A stretch of 64,000 nt of DNA from Allacma fusca (lineage: Eukaryota; Arthropoda; Collembola; Symphypleona; Sminthuridae), in contig OX359246.1 of the NCBI GenBank assembly GCA_947179485.1, positions 24,118,001 through 24,182,000 on the forward strand, written 5' to 3'. Under the pieces are notes generated by a model, which saw only the letters and a program-made list of their open reading frames with translations, did no database searches and was not told where the DNA came from. A program made the translations under genes and the position numbers. Of the stretch, positions 48,812 to 60,912 are shown piece by piece; within the stretch, counting starts at the first letter, position 1, and every line of letters begins with the position of its first letter.

Positions 48812-50913
48812 CCCGTTGCCTCCCAACCTAAATTAGTTACATATATTCCCAAGGTATGGACAGCCTGTCCAATGGAATTTTCCATGCAAGGGTCCATCAA
48901 CAAAGTTACAAAGGAGTTGTCACATGCAGTAACCCAATTTCCTCCAGGCTGCTTTGAAAACTGAAACACCCTTCCACAAATTCCCCGTGTAACCCAATAG
49001 GTCAACCATCAGGTCAACTAGGTTGACCTGAGGTCAGTTAGTAGATCGTCTGGACCAGTGCTCAGCACGGGTATGGGTAATACTCGGGTAAACGGGTACG
49101 GGTATGGGTACTACCCGGATACCAATTTTGTGTACCCGATCAATTTTGGGTACTACCCGGGTACACTTTGGTAAATAAAAATTTCGGGTATGGATACGGG
49201 TATGGGTACGGGTACACGGATTTCAAAATGGGCATATACCCACCGGGTACGGGTATAATGGGGTCATTTACTATCGTACCCACGACTATTGTACCCGAGT
49301 ATTTGGATACACTGAGAACTGAGACATTTTAATGAATTTTATACTATAATGCCCGTACGTTGGAAACTTCTGGCCTTATTTTTGGTGTTTCTGAATACTT
49401 ATAGCTTAGTATTAATACTATTTTAACCTTAAAACATACAGTAAATGTATTTTAGACTGTAGCTAAAATATATGTGTTTAGGGAAACAGGTTTTAGGATG
49501 TATAAATGAATAAACACAAACGAGGAATAATAACAAAATAGAAGAGGAAAATAGGATTCAGCAAAAATTTGTTCGGTTGGTAATATTTTGTTAAATCTGC
49601 AAGTATGCAAGTTAATTTTATTTCTAATCAAAATCGTTTCTAGTGTTTCTAATCTTCAATGAAAATATACAAAATCAAATACCGCTCTAGCTAGTCAAAA
49701 TTACACACTAACAATAAGCTGTCATACATTATTATACATAACATACTATATACTACATTTAGAGAAATCTGGATATAAAGTACCCGAGTACGATTACGGG
49801 TACGACACTGAGATACCCGCGTATGGGTACAATTTTCGAGTATTTTTCGGGTACGGGTACAATGCGGGTACAGGTACATAGTTTGAGATTACATTGCGGG
49901 TACGGGTATGAAAAATTTGTACCCGGATACTTGGGTATGGGTACGGGTATAGATACCAGATATTACAATACCCGCACTACGGGTACGGATACGGGTACGG
50001 GTACCGATTTTTCGTACCCATGCCGAGCACTGGTCTGGACGAAACGTTTTGATAACCCCGCTGTATTCAACCTAAAAATGATTAGATTGGGCCACTTTTT
50101 TGCTAATGACTGACGCGACCTTTACAGGTCAACTTGGGTCAAATAAGGTTAGACAGTGTAACTGACGAATAATGTCTGCTTTCCCCTCCAAACATATCCT
50201 CATTCAAGACCGTGATCCTGGATGTCAACTAGGTTATCAGGAGGTCAAACACTACATGGAAAATAAATCGGAAACAAATACCGAGTTTTGCCAAAACTAA
50301 TTGTAGTGGAAACCTAAACAAGGTACAAGAAGTGTATTGTGACCTGTAGAGAAAAAAAAGAGTATGATGAGGTCAACGTCAAAATCGTCATTTTATAGCG
50401 TGGTGCCCCTCAATAATTGTCAATAGGACACAATTACCACCAGTGCCTCCTATAAATAAAACTGAAACTCTCAGATGGCTTTTATTTGGGAGAATTCCAC
50501 TCGTTTTTATCGTGACCTCAAGTTGACCTATGTGACCTGCAAAGGTGATAGGGACAATCTTTGGTATCCCTGCTACACATGTGTACCACTTTGAGCCTTT
50601 CCAGTGGCTTCAAAATAATAGAAATTGCCTTTTCATTTCGTAGAAATATTTTGATGGCCCCTATGCAATTGCATGGACCGCTTATCTAGCATTGAAAATG
50701 GCGGAAATATAAGGATTTTAATTTTTTATAATTTTATTGCGGCTTTGTTTATGAACCTGGAATGTTGAAAATTTTTAAAACAGCAGAAAACACTTCCGGA
50801 AACGAATAAATTTTTTTTCAAATCTGTAGGTTTAACTGGAGTTTAAAAAAATAATAGTATTCCTCAAATTTTTCCATTTTGGACAGGCTGGACATAGGTT
50901 GGGAGCAGTAGGG
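48812..50913. mobile_element. piggyBac-like element in DUF229 copy 3
   Basis: Terminal repeats CCCGTTGCCTCCCAACCTA and TAGGTTGGGAGCAGTAGGG are bounded by TTAA at 48808-48811 and 50914-50917; copies 1 and 2 have a single TTAA in cccattaaacattcag. TTAA targets and CCC..GGG ends are piggyBac hallmarks. Without the nested MITE it is about 1.1 kb and shows no transposase, so it is non-autonomous. Confidence 0.9.
49056..50032. mobile_element. hAT-like MITE with ACCCGT array inside the piggyBac-like element
   Basis: 977 bp. Ends CAGTGCTCAGCACGGGTA and ATGCCGAGCACTG with a perfect duplication gtctggac (49048-49055, 50033-50040). Its core matches 39636-40609 in the opposite orientation. Confidence 0.93.
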
Positions 50914-51453
50914 TTAAACATTCAGCCCAGAAGGAACACCCTCAATCGGACAACGTACTCCTTCTTTGAAGAAATACCGCCAAACCGCACGTGCAAGTCT
51001 TCTGGAATCTCCGAAAACTTTTGCCGTTGCGGGGCAAAACCGCCAGTCTCAACTCCATTAAAAGAACAGAATTTTGGGAAAATTATAATTGCACAAGTCA
51101 ACAGTATTTTGCGGAAAAGTCATCCTAAGAATGCATGCATTTCATTGACATTCCAAAAACTTTTGTACTCTCGTAAGCTAAGCAATGGAACAGTGTGGAA
51201 TAATTTCGGGAAATTTATTGACTACGTGGATCATGTTGTTGCCATTGAAGCAGTTCCATCTGGAGCAAATTTTGAGGCTAGGATGCGTGTTTTTGAAAAC
51301 AAAACTATTGTAATTGTGGGGGAAGTTAGCAGAATTAATAGCTATGGTCAGCAAGGTAATTGTGTGAAGGATTACACCCTTCAAAAATATTGCTACTGCT
51401 GGAATTACTCAAAACATAAGACTATTGCTAGAAACAGTATTAAACACACGTGA

Positions 51454-52371
51454 CTGACAGGAAATATTATTATCATTAGCATCTCCAACTATTAATTTCA
51501 TTTCTTAAATACTGTATAAACACCTAATACAATTTTTCCTGCATTTTTCCTTGCCTTATTAAGGCAGTGTATCCAAATATTTTGGTCCTAAACAGAAATC
51601 ACTCATACAAGAGGTTCTTTCTAGGGATATGTACATAAGTAATTACTCCGCTACGCTTAATACGTAACAACGTAACATACAACTATTATAATAATTTTTT
51701 ATTACGCACAATTTAATCTCAGTGCCAGAATGGTCATTTTTTCCATCAACTGCAATCATCGTCAATAAACAATCAGTGACTAGGCATTGCAATATAAATG
51801 CACATGTACAGGGGATTTTAAAATTCGTTCAACTATTTTTGACAGGAATTTTCTAAATTATTGCCATCATTCAAAGAAAATTGTTTTGTAAACTTATTTT
51901 GGCCAACAGGGCTTTGGGATTTCGAAAACTGTTGACCTTTTTTTCAGTAGGGATATTTAAAATCATTGACGACTTCCCTGCAGGGACTTAAGACTCAGCA
52001 CGGGAATTTAAAAATTACCTTCAGGGAGATTTACGAAAATATCAAACCCCTGCACATGTACTATACTTATATCGTTGATTGCCTCCAATAAACTCTATGA
52101 TGTACATACAAGAAATTGCTCCACATTTTCCCAGCATAAAAAATAAACACCAACAAACACAATGCACAATGAACTTGACTGTACCTCAAGTTGGATGTTT
52201 ATTTATACCAAATATTATCCAAAACATTAATTGCAAAGATGCTCGTCGTAAACATTCCTAGCATCCTTTATAAAAATCCCTTACAAAAACATAAGTGTTA
52301 ATACAAAAAGTTCTTCGACCCTACGCCCCTCCGTTTCAACTTTAAGTTTCCAAGGGATATTTCGTGCAATA
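51454..52371. other. Unit 3 downstream region, no gene seen
   Basis: Up to about 52280 this is the DUF229 downstream repeat without the MITE of unit 2 and with the empty site gaacttgactgt (52171-52182) of the 33585 element. The final 90 bases are unique and lead into the small-peptide gene. Confidence 0.6.
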
Positions 52372-52705
52372 ATGAAGCTAACGCTGATGCTTTCAGTCTT
52401 CATGGTGTTCCTATGCTTGGTTAGTTGAACGACAGAGATTATTGCATGTTTACAAGTACAGTTTTTGAGATTCATAATTTTATCAATAAATCTATGATTA
52501 TATTGAAAATTTACAGCCGAATGCCGAATCAGACCTCATAGCAACGAAGATTACCCCTGAGCAAGCTGAAGAGCTTAAAGTTCTGGAACCAAAACTGGCA
52601 AGGGAGCTGAAAAAACTACCTCCAGAGGAGTTGGAGAAGATCAAAGCACAGTCTCCACCTGGAAATGTTGAAAGACTTCTTGCACGCTTTGCATTCATCC
52701 ATTAA
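52372..52705 (+). CDS. Small secreted peptide, two exons
   Basis: Exon 1 (52372-52419) encodes MKLTLMLSVFMVFLCL, a clear signal peptide. A GT-AG intron (52420-52516) follows, and exon 2 (52517-52705) encodes 62 residues, total 78. The mature part has no cysteine, is rich in E, K and L (ITPEQAEELKVLEPKLAREL, LPPEELEKIKA) and is predicted helical, with a basic and aromatic tail (ERLLARFAFIH). A polyadenylation-like aataaa lies at 52865. I do not recognise the family; a secreted helical peptide of antimicrobial, venom or signalling type would fit, but function is unknown. Codon use and frame are clean, the splice phase is 0 and no copy is seen elsewhere in the window. Confidence 0.75.
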
Positions 52706-53143
52706 TAATGTTTTCATTTTAAACAGCTTGATTGATATTCTCAATTCCAATTTCTATAGAATTCAATTTAATCCACTACGTTAATAGGATTCCCTCAAAA
52801 TTTGATATTATAAGGACTGTGGTACTTGTATGTACCTTGTACGTCATATACCCCTGACATTCGAAATAAAATTATTTTCATTGTCTTGTTATGAATCGTG
52901 CATCTTAAATTTCTGGCACGACATTTTTAACCATTGAGATTTTGATTCCCAAATCTTGACAGTGTGGCCAGGTTGCAAAATTTTCTGTAATAATTATAAA
53001 TTTAAATAGGATTAAAATTTCAGATTCAATGGAATCATCTTGTCACCCATATCCCCGATAAAGTTTTATCAACAATAATAGAATGATAAGTAGGAATCCT
53101 TACAATCAATTGAAATCATAGAATTAAATTCGTATATGTGAAA

Positions 53144-55255
53144 TAGAGCTACTTGTGGGAACGAAAAGTTTGATCCCATTCCCGAACCCGAAAATCGGGT
53201 CATCAATATTTTCGGACTCACACCCGAACCCGTTCCCGAAATACTGGGATCGGGTGCACAAAAACCCAGATATTAAATATGCTTGAATCGTTGATCTCAA
53301 ACCCGATCCCGGTCCCGAACCCGAAATCAGATAAAATTTGCTCCCAATCCCGATCCCGAATCCCTTGAACCCGGACTCGTTCCCGGGACCAGTGCATTTG
53401 GTGTAAATCAATTTTTTTCTTCACATTTTTATTGATTTAGCAATACTTATGCATGCGTACCATGATACAATAGATTTAGAACTATTAAAAATTGTCATCA
53501 AACTAAACGTCTGGTCTGCTTTGCCGAAAAAGATGCAGGAAGACTGCTTAAACGATTCCCACTATGAGTTTTGCAATGACTTTCATCTTGTAAGTTAGAG
53601 TAGGCGGAAATCACTACTATGCGATCCCAACCAGAGGTGACCATTCAATTTTCCACTACACTACACTACTCTAAAAGGCTTAGTCAGGGTAAATGCCACT
53701 ACTTACCACTACACTACAAACAAAAATGGTCTTTGACAACTACTCTACTAACACTCTATTTTGTTGTGAATCAAAACTACCACTACACTACTTTCCAGTA
53801 GAGTTTTACTCTCAGAGAGCACCTTTACTCTACTCTACCACTACTTTCCGGAAGCTAAAAATTAGCGTTACTCTACACTACAACTATTACACTACTCTAC
53901 GCAGTAAAAAAGGCACACTATGCAATATAATACCTATTTACTGAATAGCCTTGCAATTTAATCGCAGCCTAAAATCATATAATTTTAGTATAAACCTAAA
54001 AAAGGATCCTAAATTCTAAATATATGCTAGAAATTTGATTCCTAGCGAAAAAAGTCCGTTTAATCGTATGTAAATACAATATATCCTCTGTCGATGAAGC
54101 TAGATGTTTATGCTAACTTAGAGGCGTGCACTGTGCAGGACCGATCTTTACAAGAATCAATTGTAGGATAAGCATTTTGAAAAACTAGTTTATTGTTTTA
54201 GACAACATTCACATGCGTGTATAACTCAAGTTAATACATGCGAACCACTGACTATACCTTATAAAAACGTGTTATAAGTTGACACAATGAATAATTACAA
54301 TTGGCAATGTCCGTTGCCATTTTATGTACGGAAACTGTCATAATCTGGATTTGGCTTAAATTTTAGAACTGTTAATCAATGGAGGATTAAAGCACTTAAA
54401 TAAACAGAGATCAATACTAAGATTTTGCTTTTGCAAGTTCAATTACTGCTAAAAAGGATCACAACGTAGAATGCGCAACGCTCCAATACAAATACAATAT
54501 GTTACTATATCCATCCACGTAATCGCACACATATTTCAAGTATTGAAACGCGGTGTAACGGTGTAAGATATAGAAAGTTAGAAAAGACATAGTCACGCAT
54601 TCCATTACGTGTAGTGCTTACTCGGGTAGCACTACTTTTTACTGGACGTTGAGTATGCTTTAAACTACTTCTACACTACAACCAAACTATAGGCGGCTCC
54701 ACTATTCTACACTACATTTTAGGAACTATGGGGAGCGGGTACTAGTAGTTACTACTAATTTCTTACCTTCAGATGTCACCTTCGTCCTACACTACCAATA
54801 AATATTATTTTATTTCAATTTCAACCACTACTCTACTCTTTGCCACTATTCCACTACCACTACTGAAAAGTAGAGTAGGCCATCTCTGATCCCAACTGAC
54901 AATATGCTAAACGGCTCAAGTCGCATACGTAAAATTAGTATCTCAACATTTTAACGAGGGAAGCCGTGCATGCTTTGTATTTTTTTCTCCGCTAGATGGT
55001 TGCGTAGTTCCCGGGAACGTGAAGCGTGTAACGGGTGTGGGAACGAACATGTTCCCGGTTCCCGACGGGAACACAAATACCTGCACCAAGCTTGAACCCG
55101 TTCCCAAACCCGGTCCCGATCCCGAAATCCCGGGTCTGCTGAGCATGTTGCTGAACCTGGACCCAAAGTAATTGGGAACATTAATTAGACACCCGAACTC
55201 GAACCCGTTCCCGAACCCGATTCCCGGGTGTAACCCGATCCCAAAAGTAGCTCTA
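53144..55255. mobile_element. hAT-like element with GAACCCGTTCCC array
   Basis: Ends TAGAGCTACTTGTGGGA and CCCAAAAGTAGCTCTA with a perfect duplication atgtgaaa (53136-53143, 55256-55263). Motifs gaacccg and ttcccg cover 53170-53395 and 55005-55245. It contains the MITE at 53632-54888. Confidence 0.92.
53632..54888. mobile_element. hAT-like MITE with CACTAC/ACTCT array
   Basis: 1257 bp. Ends CAGAGGTGACCATTC and GTAGGCCATCTCTG with a perfect duplication atcccaac (53624-53631, 54889-54896). Motifs cactacactac and actctact lie inside both ends, 53650-53905 and 54600-54865. Confidence 0.92.
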
Positions 55256-55263
55256 ATGTGAAA

Positions 55264-56266
55264 TCTGCTGTCTCGAAAATAATTTTCTGTAATCCCGGTA
55301 ATTATTGTAAATTGTAATAGGAGATCGGTAACAATTTGTCAAACAACAATAATATTACGTAAGTAATAATTACTCAAACAATGATTTAAATGTTGTAATC
55401 TTTAATCACAAATCCCTAAATTGATTTGGTGGAAAAGGGCGTAAACCCATAATCTCCAGAATCTTGTAATGTAGAATCTTTCGAAAGTAATCTTTCCATC
55501 CCCTGACAAGGGATGGACAACAATTCAAAATTGTCACCCATTATCCGTACCTTATATACATTCTTACAATTCGTTAACAAAACAAATTATCCCGAGAAAA
55601 CCCATAATTCACAGCATAATGCAGAAAAATCGACAGGCTGAAATATACGTATGTTTTATGATGTTTCTGTGTAGTAATCCTGACACAATCAGGTACAGGC
55701 TTAATATAACTTAACTGACTTATATATGAATGCTTACAAAAAAAACACATCAAATCTTGAGTAAATGAACAATTTTGCTCCATAGATTCACATTTCTCGC
55801 AAAAACATATTCCGTACGTTATACTATATGGTATGGTTGTACCTCATCCTTATTTCTTCAACACTCCGTTCAACAAGCACAAATGTAATGTACAAAGAGT
55901 AACATATTGTATCTCCTAATGTTGCACTATAATACAAGTCCCTACTGGTATGTATTGTATCCTAAACATTTGATATCTAATAACGAAACAATGAACACTT
56001 ATTTACATATGTATACATGCTAAAGCATTATCAAAATTACCCCGTGAGTTTCTCTGTTGACAGTATTTCTACATTGTCAAGTTTTATAAATGTTAAAAGA
56101 AGAATTTTGTTCTTGAAAATCCCCATAAATGCATTGAAACAGAAAGCCAGAATATTATTAAATGTCCATGATGATTAACTTGAGGAACAATAAAATGCTT
56201 ACAATGGCGTAAAAAGTTAACACAAAAGTTATAGAAGGAATGCAATTTTTTTGTGTGGCTAGGTAC
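55264..56266. other. Intergenic region upstream of knottin gene A
   Basis: AT-rich. The last 180 bases (about 56085-56266) match 60620-60790 upstream of gene B, including aaatgcattgaaa and ggaatgcaa, so the tandem duplication includes regulatory sequence. I see no gene in the rest. Confidence 0.55.
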
Positions 56267-56274
56267 TATATAAG
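56267..56274 (+). promoter_or_regulatory. TATA box of knottin gene A
   Basis: TATATAAG about 130 bases before the start codon, at the place equivalent to TATAAATA of gene B. Confidence 0.55.
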
Positions 56275-56398
56275 AAATGGTGATGTCTGGAATCTCCCTT
56301 GTCTCCTCACACAATTTGTGACAGAATTCCTGTAATTTTCAGCAGGTCTGTACTACTGATAATTTTTTTTTAAATATCGACCAAAACGTTTCAACAAA

Positions 56399-57211
56399 AT
56401 GATTTCCAAGTAAGTTATTTTATCCGTTATATTTTTTGAATCCGATAGAATATTAATATGGGAATTGATTTTAAACATTTAATTCCATAGGATTTGTATT
56501 GTATCGTTGGTAAAAATGTACGTGCTCACTTTATCCATTGGTGTTGTAGTAGGACAAAACATGTATCAACAATTCCTGAGTTTAACTCGTGCAGTAAGGG
56601 ACGGTGGTTACTGGTTACACTAAATAAATTACTTATAACATATCCAAATTTTGGATACTAATAATCAAAATATATTTTTTATATTAGTCTACTTGCAAGC
56701 CTATTGGAGAATACTGTTTACAAAATATAGAATGCTGCTCTGAGTATTGCATAAATTTAAAATGCGACGTAAGTTCAAACTTGATTTATAAATAAAGTTC
56801 AAACGCTGATGATTGGTTTGGTTACATCAGAAATGCGTAGACGATGGACTGGTGTGTCTAATGAATAGTGACTGCTGCTCTGGATACTGCGTAAATTTCA
56901 TGTGTGGGGTAAGTTCTAGCACGGTTTTTAAAAACGTTTCAAACTCTGATGTTTATTTTGCATTTCCATGTGTTTCATCAGCCTTGCACACAAGATGGAG
57001 AATGGTGTGCTCTGAATAGTGACTGCTGCTCTGCCCTATGCGTGTATTTTGAATGTGGCGTAAGTATGGTTTACAATTTTTTTAAAAAACTAGAGGGTTT
57101 ACTATTGTTGCACATTTTGTATTACATCAGCCATGCCGAGAAGTTGGAGAATGGTGTATGGTGGATGGTGACTGCTGTGCCGGAAATTGTCATCATTTGG
57201 GTTGCATTTGA
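56399..57211 (+). CDS. Secreted protein with four knottin-like modules, gene A
   Basis: Six exons: 56399-56409, 56491-56593, 56688-56768, 56831-56908, 56982-57059 and 57131-57211, about 143 residues. Exons 1-2 encode a signal peptide (hydrophobic core, VVVGQ near its end) and a short linker. Each of exons 3-6 encodes one module with six cysteines spaced C-X6-C-X5-CC-X3-C-X4-C, the pattern of inhibitor-cystine-knot peptides, and introns between modules are phase 0. Single modules of this kind are found in arthropod venom peptides, antimicrobial peptides and protease inhibitors; the role here cannot be told from sequence. Gene B at 60.9 kb is a paralogue. Exons are short and would be missed by simple ORF calling. 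Confidence 0.82.
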
Positions 57212-58555
57212 CAAAATTCCAAATAATGAATAAATAGTACATAAAATTCCGGTGAGTCCTTGTCCTCAACTCCAATTTGGCTGTAAAAATTCCTCACTAG
57301 TGTAATAAAGTAAAAATGTACGATATTGAGGTGGTACCAATTATTGCTTTGTATTTTGTGATTTAGGCATAATGCAGGAAATGATCGGAAGCATGTGATG
57401 CTGCAAAATAAATTCCGATTTGACTGTTTTCTGGGAAATTTAATGATAATTTGAAAAACAATTTTTTAAAATGATATTAATAACTTGGACTAGTTTGACT
57501 AAATTGAACTTCAATATTTTAGTCTTTTGGACTAGTTGTATTGAGAATGAGTGTCAATAAATTTTACAATAATATTCCTTAATTTAAACATTCAAGGCAG
57601 CATAATTTTTATGCGAAACCAAAAATGTTTAAAAATATTTGAAAAGTATTAATCTGAAATCACTTATTAAAATTTATCTCAAAAAATAATGTCCAACGTT
57701 TAATCCACGCGTGCTATTATTTTGGGACATCCCCTTAGCAAAAGGCAAACCAGTGTGACAGGGCAGGTAACTCCTATCCTGCGTTCTATGCTGTGTAGTT
57801 TTCTTTGACGCTTGTGTGGAGTCGAAAACTTCGATTCGCACGCCGTTCTTCCCCATCACACGCCTTTAATGACGTTTTAATGGTAGCCATTTGTCGCGTT
57901 ACCATTCATTGGCGTGCATACGATGTTCGATTAAAATTGATTTACCCTCAAATCGTGATATAAAGGATAGCTATGTAACATATGTAACGGACGTAAATTT
58001 TAAACTTCGGCATGCTGATAAGTTTTACAAAGATGAGATTAGTAATCCCAAAGGAACAGTATAATCTAATTATGTACGAGGGTTATAGAGTAAATAATCA
58101 AACTCCGCATGTAAAGTATGCAGAAAAACAAGGCGACGAATCATTCATACACAACAATCCAAGTATCCCCTCTGTTAAACCAAAGTTCTCTTTCATCTGC
58201 AAACGGTGAGTGGTGAGATTTCATTGGCAAAGAGTTTTATTATTAACAAATTGAAAGACTATAGTCAATGCTTGCATCCTTATTTTCTGTTCCAAATTCA
58301 ATAATATACATATATTACACAGAGCCTCTTGTACTCGCAAAATGTTTCATTGAAAGTCGAAATCTAGTGGGTAAGACTCGCAATTGTTTCAATTAATAGA
58401 AACATGAATGTGGTTTAAGTATAAAGTTGCTAAATACGGAAGGATAATAATATACCAGATCCACACATTACCGTTTTGGTTGCGAGATGTACTTTGGAAT
58501 TAGTATTGAATCTCAGTAGATAATTAGAGCTTACATAAGTAAGTAAGTGTACATA
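57212..58555. other. Intergenic, unassigned
   Basis: Possible polyadenylation signals for gene A (aataaa at 57229 and 57304). An open frame of 65 codons at 58012-58209 (MRLVIPKEQYNLIMYEGY) and a minus-strand frame at 57674-57859 are unlike known families to my eye and may be chance or relics. Confidence 0.4.
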
Positions 58556-59930
58556 CAGTCGGTTTCCATAATTTTGAATTATAAGCGTGTACAAATGGTT
58601 TCCAATGGATAACTCCAATTGAACTTGTACTACAGGGTTGAAAATCTAAGACCTTACAAATAGAGGTCTTAAGAAGAGATAGGTAGGGAAAAAGCAAGGA
58701 TTTTACTTCTAAAATTGGTAAAAAAAATTGAGGAACAAAACAAAATGAGAAATGTGAGTGACAAAATTTTGCATTATTGTTACCACATCTCGGCTTTAAT
58801 AGTGCGTAACCCCGAGACGGGCCTTACTAAGGTCCTGAATTATTTTGTGGACCGACTACATTAGTTTTAGCGTCTTTTTGGGCGGAATATCGTACAATTC
58901 TTCCGGGAGAATCGGAAGTAGTTCAAGATTATTCTTGGGCGGCTGAAACCATCACGGAGCATACTTTTAAGCTCATAAAAAGGATTTTCCATGTGAGTTT
59001 ATGTCACGCGATTGAGCAGGCCACGGGAGGACACTTATGTGGCTCTTTCGAAACCATACGTGCACAGTTTTGGTTGATTGCTTCGGGTCGCTCTCCTTCG
59101 TAACAATTAATCCCCTGGAAATTTTTCATTTCTTTATCTGATTCCATCAGATATTTTTTGAGGATGGCCTGGTAGATCTCCTTGTTCATGGTGGTTTAAC
59201 TGCTAACAAGATTCCCCACGCCATTAGCACAAAAACAGTCCCTTACCTTCACCAAAACTAAACATAAGCACGGGGTAAAGTAATGCTTATAGGTGGAGAT
59301 TTTTAAGAGTGTCCTAGGTAAGTTTAACTCTTTTGTGTTTGACGGTAAACTTAGTGAACCCTGGTTGTAGTCCTTCTCCTGGGCTTCTTCACACTCTTGG
59401 CTGTCCTTTGGTACCAAAAATACCGATTTTGGACACCGGAGACCAGAGAAATGTATAGCAATAGTTACCTCCACATTTGGAAAAATTCATTGCTCACTGC
59501 CTTGTTTTTCCAACATTTTTTTTCGTGAACAATGATTTTTTCCGGACAATTCTTCCGCCTTAATAAGCTTCCCTGAGTGTTTGCCTTACAGTACAATCAC
59601 TCAGGTGGACGCCAACGTCGCTTCTTACGCTTTTAGCGATCACATTTAGTGGCCACGTTCCTAATTTCTGCGGTTGTCTTCATTATTTGACGGTCGACTC
59701 CATTGCTGGTAAACCCTGATTGGCCAGTGTGCGGTATTTCTTAGTTTTTTACATCCTCCTCCACCTAAAAATCACTATTTGAATAGCTGGATACGGAACG
59801 TGTAGGAATTCGGATGGTCTTTCATTTGAAGCGCCGTCAATGTACCACCGGACAATTAAATAATTTTAATCGGGGCAACAAGTGTTTGTATATTGGAGAT
59901 GTCGTAATTCAAAATTATGGCCAGTGACTG
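58556..59930 (-). mobile_element. Tc1/mariner-type element, decayed
   Basis: Ends are CAGTCGGTTTCCATAATTTT at the left and, reverse-complemented, CAGTCACTGGCCATAATTTT at the right, flanked by TA (58554-58555, 59931-59932). Both flanks also read taagtaagtg, which may be chance or part of the target. The minus strand carries transposase remnants. It lies between the two knottin genes. Confidence 0.75.
59004..59720 (-). pseudogene. Tc1-like transposase relic
   Basis: Minus-strand pieces in different frames follow the Tc1 order: a helix-turn-helix tail (SDVGVHLSDCTVRQTLREA, then RIVRKKSLFTKKN), a strand before the second catalytic acid (KIGIFGTKG), then ANGVGNLVSS and MNKEIYQAILKKYLMESD. The DDE residues are not all kept, and several stops and frameshifts separate the pieces. 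The last part (59004-59110) has diverged beyond recognition. It is non-functional. Confidence 0.7.
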
Positions 59931-59932
59931 TA

Positions 59933-60793
59933 AGTAAGTGTATCGTGGTAAAGATACTGAACAAAATGCATTTAAAAAACATTCCCATTAAGGCAAAAAA
60001 ACTAACTCACATGCAATTTTCACTAACAGCAAAATGATTTATTTGTAGTAGTTTTTACTGAAAGCAAAATGAACTAGATGCACACGGTACAGTATTTCAC
60101 TTTACATGATGCATTTATCAGCCTGATTTCAATGCAACTACCTGCACATTAATTTTCATTAATCCAAAATGTACCTACACAGAACAACGGCCAGGCCTTT
60201 TAAGGAAACTTGACATCACCATGAAATATGATATTCTTCACGCGTGTGTTGCGCTAATTTTTAAAATGATCACATTGTTATGACATGTATTCTTCAATAA
60301 TGGTTTCGCTTCTATTATTCAGGTTGATATTCTCTATTTGCCATTTCTACGTAATGAACATTTCCTTTACGTGTATATGTACTAAAATCATACATACAAA
60401 CACATTCCCTCAAAATTTAATATTACGAAAGCACAGCATCTTAGTACAACTATACGTATTTGTACTATATATACTTGCATTCCAGCTCTTGAACAAAATC
60501 AATTAGTAATTACTGTAATAACGCGACGTATGTACACACGTTTAAACTTTAACAAAATGATACCTCCATGGGTATTTCTTCTTTCATAGCATTAAAGCAT
60601 TGCCAATTTGCATAAAATGTCAAATTTATTTCTTGAGTATCCTTAAAAATGCATTGAAAAGGGACGACGAACAATATGAAATGTCAATGACGTTTAACTT
60701 CCTGAACAATAGATTAATTACAATTTCATTTAAAATTAACGCCAATTAATGGAAGGAATGCAATAATTGCCTTGTTTGTTAATTACATTACTC
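59933..60793. other. Intergenic region upstream of knottin gene B
   Basis: No gene is seen. About 60620-60793 is paralogous to the region upstream of gene A; the rest is unassigned AT-rich sequence. Confidence 0.5.
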
Positions 60794-60801
60794 TATAAAT
60801 A
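60794..60801 (+). promoter_or_regulatory. TATA box of knottin gene B
   Basis: TATAAATA about 115 bases before the start codon, matching the TATATAAG position of gene A. Confidence 0.55.
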
Positions 60802-60912
60802 AGAAACTGATTTCTCCATCCTCCCTCCTCATCAAAATCTTTTATATTTCAGCAGAAATATAGCCTACTGTTCCAAAATTTCAAAAATATCGATCTAAGC
60901 TTTGTAAAAAAA

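Larger units (their letters stand above)
45107..51453 (+). pseudogene. DUF229 family gene, copy 3, last exon split by a transposon
   Basis: Exons 45107-45231, 45319-45529, 45611-45732, 45900-46671 and the first part of exon 5 (48508-48811) match copies 1 and 2 in phase, including the anchor, VLILGLDSVSRL and ILFISDHGFRVGNF. A piggyBac-like element enters at TTAA in the codons after SNDPL; reading through it gives six residues and a stop. The rest of exon 5 (50918-51453) is intact up to its own stop. Intron 4 also gained a hAT MITE. If made, the protein would keep both metal-site regions but lose about 180 C-terminal residues. The exon pieces have no other break, so the damage is recent. Confidence 0.85.
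44337..52280. repeat. Tandem unit 3 (DUF229 gene broken, ABCC part missing)
   Basis: Matches unit 1 through the DUF229 gene and its downstream region up to agcatcctt at about 52268, where similarity stops just before the ABCC exon would start. It is enlarged by the insertions at 47209-48372 and 48812-50913. Confidence 0.75.

Noticed and set aside
53619-53944. Frames rich in tyrosine and threonine
   Set aside because: They are translations of the CACTAC array of the 53632-54888 MITE.
58012-58209. 65-residue plus-strand frame as a small viral or host gene
   Set aside because: No family recognised, no splice or promoter support; kept only as an unassigned note.
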